Shown here piece by piece: positions 1-7,818 of a DNA stretch of 19,111 nt. The notes beneath the pieces are model-generated. The model ran no database searches. It was not told where the DNA came from and saw nothing but the letters and a program-made list of their open reading frames with translations. The DNA is from Acidimicrobiia bacterium (GTDB taxonomy: Bacteria > Actinomycetota > Acidimicrobiia > Spongiisociales > SHLN01). The DNA lies in assembly GCA_013043085.1 (NCBI GenBank), contig JABDOU010000385.1:1-19111 (forward strand), given 5' to 3'. The position numbers and the translations under genes are program-made. Position 1 is the stretch's first letter. Every line of letters starts with the position of its first letter.

Positions 1-1068
1 CTCTGCCTGCGCATCGACGAGCGCCGACATCAACTCTCCGCTTCGGGCCAATTCTGCTTCTGTGTCCTTGAGAAGAGAGATGTCGTCGATGGTCACGATG
101 ACGTTCTTGAGGTTGCCTGGTTCAGACGTTGTCGACCAGTTCAGGATTGCAGTGAAATGCGAGCCGTCAAATCGACGGCCTCGAACCTCCGTCGACATTT
201 GTTCGCGACCATCCCACACGGCCAGCAACTGTTCGACAAACGCAGGTCGCGTTTCATCTCCAATGGTCGATGCCTTCATGGGTCCGATGAGCTCTTGCCT
301 GTTCGTGGCCCCGACGAGGCTGACGGCTGCCGGGTTTACATCCACAACGTCAATGAGATCGATGGCCTCCATCAGTAGCTGAGGGCTGGTTTCGAGATGT
401 GCCCGCAGATCCTTCACGCCTGCCTGGCGCAAGCCCTCCGCCCATTGTCCAACCCTGCTGAAGTCTTCTCGCCAGATCGAAATCGGCGCGCTGTCGATCA
501 AATCTCGATAGAGGTTGCTGCTGATACGCGCCGACAGCGTGACCCGTCCGGCCAGCAGCCCGACGATGGCAAACATGGCCAGCTCCAGAGCGAGCCCGAC
601 ACCATCGTTGAGATGGTTGTCCTGCCGATGGCTGGCAAGGTGAAGCCCGAATTGAATCACGTGAGCAAGCCAAATGCCAGCAACCAGGGCCAGGAACACC
701 CGGAGTCTGCGACCGGAACCGAACATTGTTGTGAGACCGGCCACAGCCGCAATCGAAATCGGGACGGCGACTGATGTGTCAGGAACCACCGTGGTGAGCC
801 AGCCGACGGAAGCCACGAGAAGTCCGGAATGGAGAAGCGGGTCAGGCTTGTGTTGCCGGAGTTGGCGGATCCCGAGGAACGCATGGGCAGCCAGCAGCAA
901 ACCGAACGTGAGCCATACGAGATGGTTCGTCGTCGCGCTGACAGCAAAGACGCTGATCGCCGCAATCCCGGTGGCAGCCGAAACGACTTTCACGAACGTC
1001 TCGGCGACCCCGTCTAGTTCTACCGGATCGCCGGCGTCGCGCCAGGTACCGGAATTCAGTAATTCCAC
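1..1068 (-). CDS. Membrane sensor protein, six TM helices plus PAS domain (C-terminus outside window)
   Basis: The reading frame is open from the left window edge to a stop at 1150-1152. The first in-frame start is GTG at 1068, with an AGGGAG 14 nt upstream, so both start and SD are weak; no in-frame ATG occurs until about position 726. Residues about 25-180 form roughly six hydrophobic helices (for example SAATGIAAISVFAVSATT and HLVWLTFGLLLAAHAFLG). A soluble PAS-like segment follows from about residue 195, with 'DVVDVNPAAVSLVGATNRQEL', 'RRFDGSHFTAILNWS' and 'VIVTIDDISLLKDTEAELA', the last being the usual exit into a linker helix. The output domain (histidine kinase, GGDEF or second PAS) lies beyond the edge, so signalling output is unknown. 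The gene follows the ABC permease on the same strand after a 93-nt gap and may be in its operon or separate. Confidence 0.75.
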   Translation of the reverse strand, partial: MELLNSGTWRDAGDPVELDGVAETFVKVVSAATGIAAISVFAVSATTNHLVWLTFGLLLAAHAFLGIRQLRQHKPDPLLHSGLLVASVGWLTTVVPDTSVAVPISIAAVAGLTTMFGSGRRLRVFLALVAGIWLAHVIQFGLHLASHRQDNHLNDGVGLALELAMFAIVGLLAGRVTLSARISSNLYRDLIDSAPISIWREDFSRVGQWAEGLRQAGVKDLRAHLETSPQLLMEAIDLIDVVDVNPAAVSLVGATNRQELIGPMKASTIGDETRPAFVEQLLAVWDGREQMSTEVRGRRFDGSHFTAILNWSTTSEPGNLKNVIVTIDDISLLKDTEAELARSGELMSALVDAQAE

Positions 1069-1161
1069 CCAATATTTGTCGACTCCCTGACGAGTGGTCT
1101 TGATCGATTGCGCGCACGCAAGATTGGAGCAAACAGCGCATGTCCGGGATCAACGAGTTGG

Positions 1162-2820
1162 TCAGTTGCGTATGTCGCGCCTTTGGAAGAGCGGGAGTGT
1201 TGCGGCGAGAACGGCCAGGCTGAGCGCGGCCAGGACAGCTGCGTTTGTCCAATTAATGCCGTTCGCCAGCGGATCACCGTCCGCGTAATAGAAAAAGGGA
1301 GACAGACGCGCCCAACCCGCGATGCTCTCGTTGACGGGAATGAAGGCGTTTGCGAAGTAGGCGACGAAACCGGCGGCTGCCGTTGCCAGGATCGCTGTCC
1401 GGCGGTTTCCGGTTGCGCCGCTCACCGCAAGTGCGACGAAACCGAAGAAAACGCCGAGCAAGACGCCGAGCAGTGTCGCTCCCGCAATCCTCGCTACCGA
1501 TATATCCAGGCCGCCGAGCAGGCTTCCGAGCCACGTGCCTACTCCGGTTGCCACACCCAGGGCAACCACGATGATTGTCAGGGCCATGGCCTTTTCGACG
1601 ACAATGCGTGATCGCTTTACCGGATTTGCGAGAAGGAGGTCCATTGTCCGGTTTTCTTCTTCGCCGGCGAGAGCACGGGCGCCAACCGCGGCGCTAACGG
1701 CAATGAACGTTGCCGGCAGCATGATGCTGAAGACCTCGACGGTATACCATCCCTCGGGGCTTGCCATGTCAACAAAACCGATCATCGCTTTGAGGCCGTC
1801 CGGGATCGCTTTCGAGAATTCGACGAGAACGTCGGACACCGCGTTGTACATCGGGCCGACCATCAGGGCCGTGTACAGCATCACCATCGCAGCGATTGTT
1901 GTCAGCGTTCGATGATCTGTACTGGATTTGAGAGCGATGGACGACACGTTCGTCTTCCCGGCGAGGCGGGTCAGGATCTTTTTGCCGATCGGATGTTCCC
2001 GCATCCGGTTCACGAATTCCCCGGAGGGCGAGCCCACCTTGAGGTCCCGACGCCTCACTCCTACCACTGCTCCGGCCCCAAGTACCGCGATCGCCACGAT
2101 CAGCACCGCCAGGTGCCCCCAGTCGATGCCATTCTGCAGCGGCCCCGATGAGTTGAAGTAGTACCACGGAAAGATCCTGGTCAGGTTCGAGAGGCTTTCG
2201 ATGAGGGGTAAGAGTCCTGCGGCCAGGAAGGAGATCAGCAGAACACCGACCGATACTCCGGATGCAACGGAGGAATTACCTGTCCAGGTTCCGAGAAAAA
2301 GGGCCAGAAAGCCAAAGAAGAGTGCAATCGCCGTCACGTGCAGCATGGCGGCCGGAAGGTGCATGTCGGAAGAGTCGGTGCCGAATGCCGCAGCCGTGAG
2401 GCCGGACCCAATGCCAGCAAGCGCTGCGCCGATGGTGACGAGCACGATCATCGCCGCCGCTTTAGAAGTCAAGACGCTGACCCGGCTTTTTGGATTGCCG
2501 AGCAGTATCCCGAGGGTTCCCCTGCGTTCTTCGCCTGCGACCGCGGCCGCCCCCATCGAGATGGCGAGTCCGGCCAGCACCATCGGAGCCATCAGGTTGG
2601 CGATCTCGCCGAGGATGAGTGTGCCCGCATCGGTTATCACCTCGAGTCCGATCAGGGCAAGAAAACCCTCCGGCAGGCCGCCGTACAGCTCGGCAATCTG
2701 ATCGTCGAGATCGGCATAGGCCCACAGTCCAAGGAACGCAACCGATACAACACCTATCACCCCGACCAGAGTTGCTACCTGGCGATCCCTCAGCGATTTC
2801 GTGAATACGTTGGCCAGCAT
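1162..2820 (-). CDS. ABC-2 type exporter permease, fused duplicate (552 aa)
   Basis: This is an integral membrane permease with about 12 helices that would pair with the ATPase encoded just upstream. It is an internal duplication: each half carries a cytoplasmic motif (GEERRGTLGILLGNPKSR at residues 97-113; GEEENRTMDLLLANPVKRSR at 386-405). Each half ends in a matching segment (IFPWYYFNSSGPLQNGIDW and LSPFFYYADGDPLANGINW) followed by a helix and RRRDL or QRRDI. The offset between halves is about 290 residues. The size and ATPase-permease arrangement resemble the actinobacterial 'tetronasin-type' exporters, such as the mycobacterial Rv1217c/Rv1218c pair; that match is from memory. The substrate cannot be read from the sequence. 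The ATG is preceded by AGGAG at a good distance and lies 11 nt after the ATPase stop, so co-transcription is nearly certain. Confidence 0.9.
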   Translation of the reverse strand: MLANVFTKSLRDRQVATLVGVIGVVSVAFLGLWAYADLDDQIAELYGGLPEGFLALIGLEVITDAGTLILGEIANLMAPMVLAGLAISMGAAAVAGEERRGTLGILLGNPKSRVSVLTSKAAAMIVLVTIGAALAGIGSGLTAAAFGTDSSDMHLPAAMLHVTAIALFFGFLALFLGTWTGNSSVASGVSVGVLLISFLAAGLLPLIESLSNLTRIFPWYYFNSSGPLQNGIDWGHLAVLIVAIAVLGAGAVVGVRRRDLKVGSPSGEFVNRMREHPIGKKILTRLAGKTNVSSIALKSSTDHRTLTTIAAMVMLYTALMVGPMYNAVSDVLVEFSKAIPDGLKAMIGFVDMASPEGWYTVEVFSIMLPATFIAVSAAVGARALAGEEENRTMDLLLANPVKRSRIVVEKAMALTIIVVALGVATGVGTWLGSLLGGLDISVARIAGATLLGVLLGVFFGFVALAVSGATGNRRTAILATAAAGFVAYFANAFIPVNESIAGWARLSPFFYYADGDPLANGINWTNAAVLAALSLAVLAATLPLFQRRDIRN

Positions 2821-2831
2821 CGCGGCTTCTC

Positions 2832-3725
2832 CTAACTCTCGGTGTCGCGGTAGTAGGTGAGGAAGATCTCCTCGAGGTCGGCCTCTACGCTCTCGAGGTT
2901 GATCAAGTCGTGACCCATTGCTACATGGAGGAGATCCTTCATCGCTCCCTCATAGGACACAGAAACTCGTGTGGTGTCGGCCTCCACATTTCGGACTCCA
3001 TCAATGCTTTCGAACAGCGATGCCGAAACCGGTTCCCCGAATTCCATATCGAGCCGGCGAATTGCCTTCGTCTTCAGGTTATCGATACGTTCCACCACGA
3101 CGAGGCGGCCGTGGCGGATGATGGCCACGCGGTCCGCAACGCGTTCGACCTCGGATAGGGTGTGGCTGGAGAGAAATACAGTGCGTCCCTCGGCTGCAAT
3201 TTCTCGCAACATCGCCTGGAATTCCTGCTGCACCAGAGGATCGAGGCCCGAGCTGGGTTCGTCGAGAATCAACAGGTCGGGCTTGTTCATGAATGCCTGG
3301 ATGAGACCGACCTTCTGCTTGTTTCCGCTGGATAGATCTCTCACCTTCTTGGTCAGGTCGGAGTCGAGCCGATCGGCGAGGTGATCTACGTAGGTCCAGT
3401 CGACTCCGCCCCGCAGGTTGGCGAAGTACGTCAGTGTCTCTCGGCCGGTCAGGGTCGGATATAGCTCGAGGTCGCCGGGGAGGTATCCGACGTGATTCCG
3501 AAGCTCAACGGCGAATTGGTGCGAGTCCTTTCCGAGCAGGGTTGCGGTTCCATAGGTCGGATAGATCAGATCGAGAATCGTCCGGATCATCGTCGTCTTC
3601 CCGGCCCCGTTCGGACCAAGAAACCCAAATACCTCGCCCAGTTCGACTTCGAGATCGAGATCGATCAAAGCCTGCGTTTCGCCGTAGTGCTTGGTCAAAC
3701 GATCAGTGATGATGGCCTTCGTCAT
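2832..3725 (-). CDS. ABC transporter ATP-binding protein (exporter type)
   Basis: This is the nucleotide-binding subunit that drives the adjacent permease. From the chosen start (MTKAIITDRL) it has 297 residues: Walker A GPNGAGKTT at 37-45, signature LSSGNKQKVG at 131-140, Walker B LLILDEP at 151-157 with SSGLDP, and the switch histidine in SSHTLSE at about 188. The Q-loop position reads GYLPGD rather than containing Gln, which is common in BcrA-like exporter ATPases. About 90 C-terminal residues form the accessory domain typical of drug or bacteriocin-immunity ATPases. The frame is open further upstream to 3809, but that stretch has no family similarity. GAGGAG sits only 2 nt before the ATG at 3725, a short spacing, so the start is likely but not certain. 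Confidence 0.92.
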   Translation of the reverse strand: MTKAIITDRLTKHYGETQALIDLDLEVELGEVFGFLGPNGAGKTTMIRTILDLIYPTYGTATLLGKDSHQFAVELRNHVGYLPGDLELYPTLTGRETLTYFANLRGGVDWTYVDHLADRLDSDLTKKVRDLSSGNKQKVGLIQAFMNKPDLLILDEPSSGLDPLVQQEFQAMLREIAAEGRTVFLSSHTLSEVERVADRVAIIRHGRLVVVERIDNLKTKAIRRLDMEFGEPVSASLFESIDGVRNVEADTTRVSVSYEGAMKDLLHVAMGHDLINLESVEADLEEIFLTYYRDTES

Positions 3726-3860
3726 ATCTCCTCGAAGTTTTCTGGTCACCATTGTGGCGTGCGGCGTTGCCGCGGACCCAGGGTAGAACGTCCCGTTGGC
3801 GTCCGACAACGTGCCAATGGGTTAGAGGCACCAGCGTTTGCGAGCGTTTGTCTGCGTGTG

Positions 3861-3872
3861 ATCCCGCGGGAT
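3861..3872. promoter_or_regulatory. 12-bp perfect palindrome in divergent intergenic region
   Basis: ATCCCGCGGGAT is a perfect 12-bp palindrome. It lies in the 235-bp gap between the ABC ATPase (minus) and the prenyltransferase (plus). The same gap holds a 9-bp direct repeat GGACCCAGG at 3774-3782 and 3885-3893, and a close repeat of AGCGTTTG around 3833-3850. No gene is supported in this gap. The palindrome could be an operator for either divergent gene, but a 12-bp palindrome can also occur by chance. Confidence 0.25.
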
Positions 3873-3960
3873 GTTTCGAGGACCGGACCCAGGTCAGATC
3901 CACGTTGGCGAACCACGGTGGCTTTCGTTCCACGACAATAGGCGGGTGCTATCGGCGTTT

Positions 3961-4815
3961 GTGAGACTCAGCAGATTCGAGTTTCTCATTGGTGGTTTCG
4001 TTCTGTTTTGGGTTGGTACGCGAGCTGCGGAAGGTGTGATCTCGCCTACGAGTTACCTGGCCGGCCAGGGCATGGTCACCACCATTCAGCTCGTGGCCCA
4101 GTATGCCAATGAGTATTTCGACCAGGAACCCGATGCTCTGGCAACCAACCGAACCTGGTTCTCGGGCGGGTCCGGTGCCCTGGTTTCTGGTCGACTTCCG
4201 CCCCGGACCGCTCTGGTGGCGGCTCGTATTTCTTCCGGGTTGGCGGTAGTTTTTGGCGTTTGGGCCGCCTTTTTGGATATGCGCCTTGGCCTGGTTGGCG
4301 TCGTCGCGCTTCTGGGCTCGTGGTGGTATTCGGCGCCTCCCATGCGGCTGATATCTCGTGGCTGGGGTGAACTGGTGGCCGCGGTGATCGTTGGCGGTTT
4401 GGTACCGCTCACGGGCGCACTTGCGGCGGGCGATCCGAACTGGAAGTTGCTGGCGTCGTTTGTTCTACCTCTGGTGGTGATCAATGTCGTCATGCTCATG
4501 GCTCTCGATGCGCCCGATGCCATCTCCGATATTGCGGCGGGCAAACTGACGCTTTGGGTTCGGCTCGGTGATGAGTCGGCGCGAGCGTTGCATTTGTTTC
4601 TTGTCATCGGCACGCTGGTCGCGATTGGTGCATTGGCACCCTGGCGTCCTGGCTGGTCCACTGGTTTGGCGTTCGCCGCCACCGCAATGCTTCTTCCACA
4701 GGTAGCGCTCCTGCGAGGCGACGTGATTGGCACAAGAGCCAACATTCTCACTCTGAGCGCTGTGGCTTCATTGGTGACGGTATCCCTCGGATTTGGCCTC
4801 GGAACAATGCCGTAG
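3961..4815 (+). CDS. UbiA-family prenyltransferase, MenA-like
   Basis: This is a membrane prenyltransferase of about 284 residues with about eight to nine hydrophobic helices. The first Asp-rich motif NxxxDxxxD is present as NEYFDQEPD (residues 50-58), followed by FSGGSGALVSGRL. The second motif DAPDAISDIAAGKLTLWVRL (183-202) contains DxxxD, which binds Mg-diphosphate. The GGSG segment and the 'GK-TL-VRLG' signature are closest to 1,4-dihydroxy-2-naphthoate prenyltransferases (MenA), which attach the isoprenoid tail in menaquinone synthesis. Other UbiA members cannot be excluded and no other men gene is nearby. The start is uncertain: GTG at 3961 immediately precedes the first helix, GTG at 3946 is an alternative preceded by AGGCGG, and the frame is open back to 3871. 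The gene converges with the 688-residue lipoprotein gene, with only 26 nt between stops. Confidence 0.85.
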   Translation: MRLSRFEFLIGGFVLFWVGTRAAEGVISPTSYLAGQGMVTTIQLVAQYANEYFDQEPDALATNRTWFSGGSGALVSGRLPPRTALVAARISSGLAVVFGVWAAFLDMRLGLVGVVALLGSWWYSAPPMRLISRGWGELVAAVIVGGLVPLTGALAAGDPNWKLLASFVLPLVVINVVMLMALDAPDAISDIAAGKLTLWVRLGDESARALHLFLVIGTLVAIGALAPWRPGWSTGLAFAATAMLLPQVALLRGDVIGTRANILTLSAVASLVTVSLGFGLGTMP

Positions 4816-4841
4816 CGCAGGAACGCCTGTACGGAGCGACT

Positions 4842-6908
4842 TCACCGGAGCTTGCCCGTGAGGACCCCCAGTTGGTTCGTCGCGGGTGAGGTGGCTGAAT
4901 ATGGCGGGTAATTCATCGTGCCGACGACGATCACATCGGTGCCGAGTGCCAGGGTCTCAGGGGTGTTGTCGTCCGGAAACTCGACTTCGTGCCAATTCCC
5001 ATCGATTTCCAAAAAGAGCACATGGTCGGCCTGGGCCTGGTTTGACGCGGCCTGCTCCTCCATAGCTTCGAAAGCCAGCTCATCGCTGATGACCATGAGC
5101 GCCTCGCCGTCCCTGGAAAACAGCGTGGTCGCCCCGTTTTCATAACTCGCAAAAGGAGGATCTCCCGAACTATATGCTTCCTCGATCTCACTCCACCCTG
5201 CTTCGAGCAACACGTCGCCTGACAGTGTTTCCGTGATCCGCAATGCCCACTCGAGACCGCCGAACTCGGCAGTTCGGCCGCCGACTGTGATGCGCAGGTT
5301 CTCATGAGGCGGCGCCGGTGAAAGGGTTGCGAGCGCCGCCCGTCCCAGGTCTCCGCTGGCAACCAGCCTCAGCCAGCCTTCCCGATTGTCGTTCTGCGGT
5401 CCCAGCGTCAGGGCGTTCGTCCAGTCGATTCCATCATCCGAGGTGGTGACGGCCGGCTCATCAGCGCCCCAGGAAATTGCAATGAGACCGTGCGGGCCCG
5501 GTTGGATCACATCGGCGTACTCCGACCCGGTTGTCTCGATCTGTCTCCACTCGATACCGTCCGCCGACAAGAACACACTGCGGCGCGGGCCATAGTCGGA
5601 GTGTTCGACCAGGTTGACCACGAAGGTATTCCCAACCGTGGCAACTGACTCCAGGTGTGTGTTGTGGTCTTCACTGAGAATCCGTCTGGACCAGGTCTTG
5701 CCGTCGGATGAGAACAAGATGAGCTGCTGTGACTCGTGCCGCACGTGCGAAACCCCGTTGTAACCTTCATATGCGGCGTTGATGACGCTATCCCATTCGT
5801 CCCAGGTGAACGAGACCGCGAGTTCGTCGGATGCGCGGTCCGTGAACGATGGGGATGGGCCGCGATAGAGATCCTGGAGGCGCCCCTCGGTTATCACCTG
5901 GTCGTTCCGGGTCACAACGAAGAGGTCTTGCGAATCGTCCACCGTAACCAAGTAGCCGTCCCACTCGATCGATTGACGCGAAGGTATCTCGCCTGCTGCC
6001 ACGACAGGGATCGGAAGCGGCGAAAATGTCGGATAGATCCCGTCCCATACCTCCCAAGGCACAATCGTGATGAGCGCCGCGGTCTCGGTGACGTAGATCG
6101 CTTGCCCTTCTTCGTTCCATCGATAGAGGTCCGCCCACCGTCCGGCTGTCACAAGCCGACCGGTGTCGGCCTCGGTGACCTCGAATCTGCCTTCGATGTC
6201 ATCAAGCTCAAAGCGGAAGCCTTTGGCCTCGAACGTGATTGGTTCATCGGTTCGATAAACGTCCAGTCCCGCCCCGAGCAACATGCCGGCTCCATTCACG
6301 GCGACCCCATAGATGTTCACGTCGTGAAGATCGATCCCGGGAGTTTCAAACTCCATCGTTTTCCAGCTTTCGTCTGGGTCGAACCTCCAGAGCTTCGGAT
6401 ACATTGCCCCAGAAGCGGTTTGCTGACCGAGGCCTATGAGCTCTCCTCCGGTCATGATGACCGAGTTCATGACTTCGCCCTGCGGAATCTCGAGTTCGGT
6501 CCGCACCCACTCGACGGCGTCTTCTGATGTCCATGCGTAGACGCTCTGATTGTCAGGCGGTGCCTTCCAGGCGAATGCCACCACTACGAAATGGTCGCCG
6601 ATGATGCTCACGTGATTCAGCCATGGGTCGACGACATCCGGGTCCCCTGTGTCGAGTGGAGTCCAGGTCCAGTCGACGGTGATCAGCGGAAGGTTGATGA
6701 CCGTGCCAACTTCGGTTGAGCCCAATTCCACTGGGACTCCGGGCGGGGGAGTGGTCGTGACGATTGATGTAGACGACGTTGTCGAAGGTAGTAGTGATGG
6801 ATCCGGGGGCGTTGTCGATTCCGTTGCACAGCCCGCCAGCCCTCCGATAATTGCCAGGATCACGAGCAAGCTGGTGGCAGCCACGGGCGACGGTTTCGTG
6901 GATCGCAT
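4842..6908 (-). CDS. Large secreted lipoprotein with Asp-box-like motifs and a threefold repeated module
   Basis: This is a 688-residue exported lipoprotein. The signal sequence runs to lipobox LAGC (Cys27), followed by a Ser/Thr/Pro linker to about residue 60. I do not recognise a named family. Four S-x-D-G-x-x-W-like motifs resemble Asp-box/BNR propeller strands: SEDAVEW (128-134), SSDGKTW (400-406), SADGIEW (448-454) and SDDGIDW (490-496). Between them a second motif recurs three times: residues 231-292 (EVTEADTGRLVTAGRWADLY), 313-380 (VVTRNDQVITEGRLQDLY) and 541-620 (ALRITETLSGDVLLEAGWSE). The first two copies end in a W-x-E/V-W segment. The likely fold is a beta-propeller with insertions, probably surface-exposed and ligand- or protein-binding. 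AAGGAG lies 4 nt before the ATG. No partner gene is evident. Confidence 0.88.
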   Translation of the reverse strand: MRSTKPSPVAATSLLVILAIIGGLAGCATESTTPPDPSLLPSTTSSTSIVTTTPPPGVPVELGSTEVGTVINLPLITVDWTWTPLDTGDPDVVDPWLNHVSIIGDHFVVVAFAWKAPPDNQSVYAWTSEDAVEWVRTELEIPQGEVMNSVIMTGGELIGLGQQTASGAMYPKLWRFDPDESWKTMEFETPGIDLHDVNIYGVAVNGAGMLLGAGLDVYRTDEPITFEAKGFRFELDDIEGRFEVTEADTGRLVTAGRWADLYRWNEEGQAIYVTETAALITIVPWEVWDGIYPTFSPLPIPVVAAGEIPSRQSIEWDGYLVTVDDSQDLFVVTRNDQVITEGRLQDLYRGPSPSFTDRASDELAVSFTWDEWDSVINAAYEGYNGVSHVRHESQQLILFSSDGKTWSRRILSEDHNTHLESVATVGNTFVVNLVEHSDYGPRRSVFLSADGIEWRQIETTGSEYADVIQPGPHGLIAISWGADEPAVTTSDDGIDWTNALTLGPQNDNREGWLRLVASGDLGRAALATLSPAPPHENLRITVGGRTAEFGGLEWALRITETLSGDVLLEAGWSEIEEAYSSGDPPFASYENGATTLFSRDGEALMVISDELAFEAMEEQAASNQAQADHVLFLEIDGNWHEVEFPDDNTPETLALGTDVIVVGTMNYPPYSATSPATNQLGVLTGKLR

Positions 6909-6924
6909 CCTGCTCCTTGCTCTC

Positions 6925-6939
6925 CGATCATCTTGATCG
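6925..6939. promoter_or_regulatory. Inverted repeat upstream of the lipoprotein gene
   Basis: CGATCA-TCT-TGATCG is a perfect 6-bp inverted repeat with a 3-nt spacer, centred about 24 nt before the lipoprotein ATG and just upstream of its AAGGAG. It could be an operator or a small mRNA hairpin. No -10 or -35 pair was assigned with confidence. Confidence 0.25.
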
Positions 6940-6947
6940 CGCCTCGC

Positions 6948-6992
6948 GCAAATCTGCAGGGGAAAAAGTCAGATTTGCCGGGCCGACTTTTT
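6948..6992. terminator. Overlapping hairpins, candidate terminator downstream of osmC
   Basis: Two perfect inverted repeats overlap here. The first is GCAAATCTG (6948-6956) with CAGATTTGC (6970-6978). The second is AAAAAGTC (6963-6970) with GACTTTTT (6985-6992). On either strand the second ends in a run of five T, which fits a possible bidirectional intrinsic terminator. On the minus strand it lies 45 nt after the osmC stop. The two stems share position 6970 and cannot both form fully, so an attenuator-like switch ahead of the lipoprotein gene is an alternative. The stems are AT-rich and only moderately stable. Confidence 0.4.
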
Positions 6993-7037
6993 GAGCGCGA
7001 GCTCGGAGCGAAGCGGATTATCGAGACCGCAGGATGG

Positions 7038-7460
7038 TTATTTCATCTCGAGGGTGATAGGCACATTGCCCCGCAACGCTTGTGAAACTGGGCAGTTTTC
7101 TTTTGCGTCTTCGGCGGCCTTCCGGAATTCATCGTCGCTGATGCCGGGCACCGTGCCGCTCAACACGAGCACCATCGATGTGATGCCTTCGCCTGGTACG
7201 AATGTCGCGGTCGCTGTGACATCCAGAACATCTGGGGGCGTGCCGGCCTTGCCTAGTCCATTCGAAAGTGCCATCGAAAAACAGGTTGCGTGAGCCGCAG
7301 CGATGAGCTCTTCCGGACTGGTTTTACCCCGATGGTCTTCAGAGCGAGCTTTCCAATCGACCGGAAACGGTCCCCCCGCTCCAGAGGTGAGAGTCGTGAC
7401 TCCAGCGCCCGAAAGGAGGTCGCCCTCCCAATGGGCCGTTGCGGTTGAATCGAGTGACAT
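7038..7460 (-). CDS. osmC: OsmC family peroxiredoxin
   Basis: This is a 140-residue organic hydroperoxide reductase of the OsmC/Ohr superfamily. It reduces organic peroxides in the cytoplasm using a reactive cysteine pair. Both redox cysteines are visible: Cys60 in TSPEELIAAAHATCFSMALS and Cys123 in AKENCPVSQAL. Arg39 in WKARSE is the likely activating arginine. The TSPEELIAAAHA and NCPVSQAL motifs place it in the OsmC rather than the Ohr branch, and the length is normal for the family. A strong AAGGAG precedes the ATG. It sits 48 nt after the small membrane-protein gene, so the two are probably one transcript divergent from the AraC-type regulator, which could control them. Confidence 0.95.
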   Translation of the reverse strand: MSLDSTATAHWEGDLLSGAGVTTLTSGAGGPFPVDWKARSEDHRGKTSPEELIAAAHATCFSMALSNGLGKAGTPPDVLDVTATATFVPGEGITSMVLVLSGTVPGISDDEFRKAAEDAKENCPVSQALRGNVPITLEMK

Positions 7461-7508
7461 TGTGGTCTCCTTCGTGGGGGATCTCCACGAGACTACGACA
7501 GGGCGTTG

Positions 7509-7760
7509 TCAGGAGGCAACGGCCAACTCCCGGTCCTTCAGTGTGCGGTAGACATCGATGGCGAAGGCGAGGTTCATCGCCAACACGCTTGCGAACATCA
7601 GGAGGTAGAGGTCGGGTTCACTCTCCTGGATTCCGAACTCGACGATTGTGAGACCGACGGCACCCAGCAGCCAGAGAACCGCCCAGGGCGGTTTGACCTT
7701 CGCCACCAGGTATCCGGCACCAGGTAGGAAGAAGTTCAGAATTGTTGCCAACCACAGCAT
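7509..7760 (-). CDS. Small integral membrane protein, unknown function
   Basis: This 83-residue protein has three hydrophobic stretches: LWLATILNFFLPGAGYLVA near the N-terminus, WAVLWLLGAVGLTIVEFGI in the middle and LYLLMFASVLAMNLAFAI toward the C-terminus. The N-terminal 'NFFLPGAGYL' is reminiscent of TM2-like small membrane proteins, but no function follows. GAGGAG sits 5 nt before the ATG, supporting the start. It precedes osmC on the same strand and is divergent from the AraC-type gene with a 58-nt gap. Confidence 0.75.
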   Translation of the reverse strand: MLWLATILNFFLPGAGYLVAKVKPPWAVLWLLGAVGLTIVEFGIQESEPDLYLLMFASVLAMNLAFAIDVYRTLKDRELAVAS

Positions 7761-7781
7761 TGCGTCTCCTCGTGTTTTTGC

Positions 7782-7788
7782 TACGGTA
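7782..7788. promoter_or_regulatory. Overlapping divergent -10 elements (candidate)
   Basis: TACGGTA contains TACGGT on the plus strand (toward the AraC-type gene) and TACCGT on the minus strand (toward the membrane protein and osmC). A TTGCGT at 7760-7765 would serve as plus-strand -35 with a 16-nt spacer; no good minus-strand -35 was seen. In a 58-nt intergenic region this would make the two promoters mutually exclusive. Confidence 0.35.
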
Positions 7789-7818
7789 GAACAAGAATCT
7801 GGACGAAAGAAGGGCCGG

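Noticed and set aside
3726..3960. N-terminal extensions of the ATPase and prenyltransferase into their shared gap
   Set aside because: The open frames extend, but the added residues have no family similarity and the extended frames lack an SD or a leaderless-type element.
4086..4751. 221-codon minus-strand frame opposite the prenyltransferase
   Set aside because: The plus strand carries both UbiA Asp-rich motifs and membrane helices. The minus frame is a Ser/Thr/Arg-rich shadow.
5736..6527. Long plus-strand frame (263 codons) opposite the lipoprotein gene
   Set aside because: It lies wholly inside a gene with a clear lipobox, SD and repeated motifs. The plus-strand frame has no domain or signal features.
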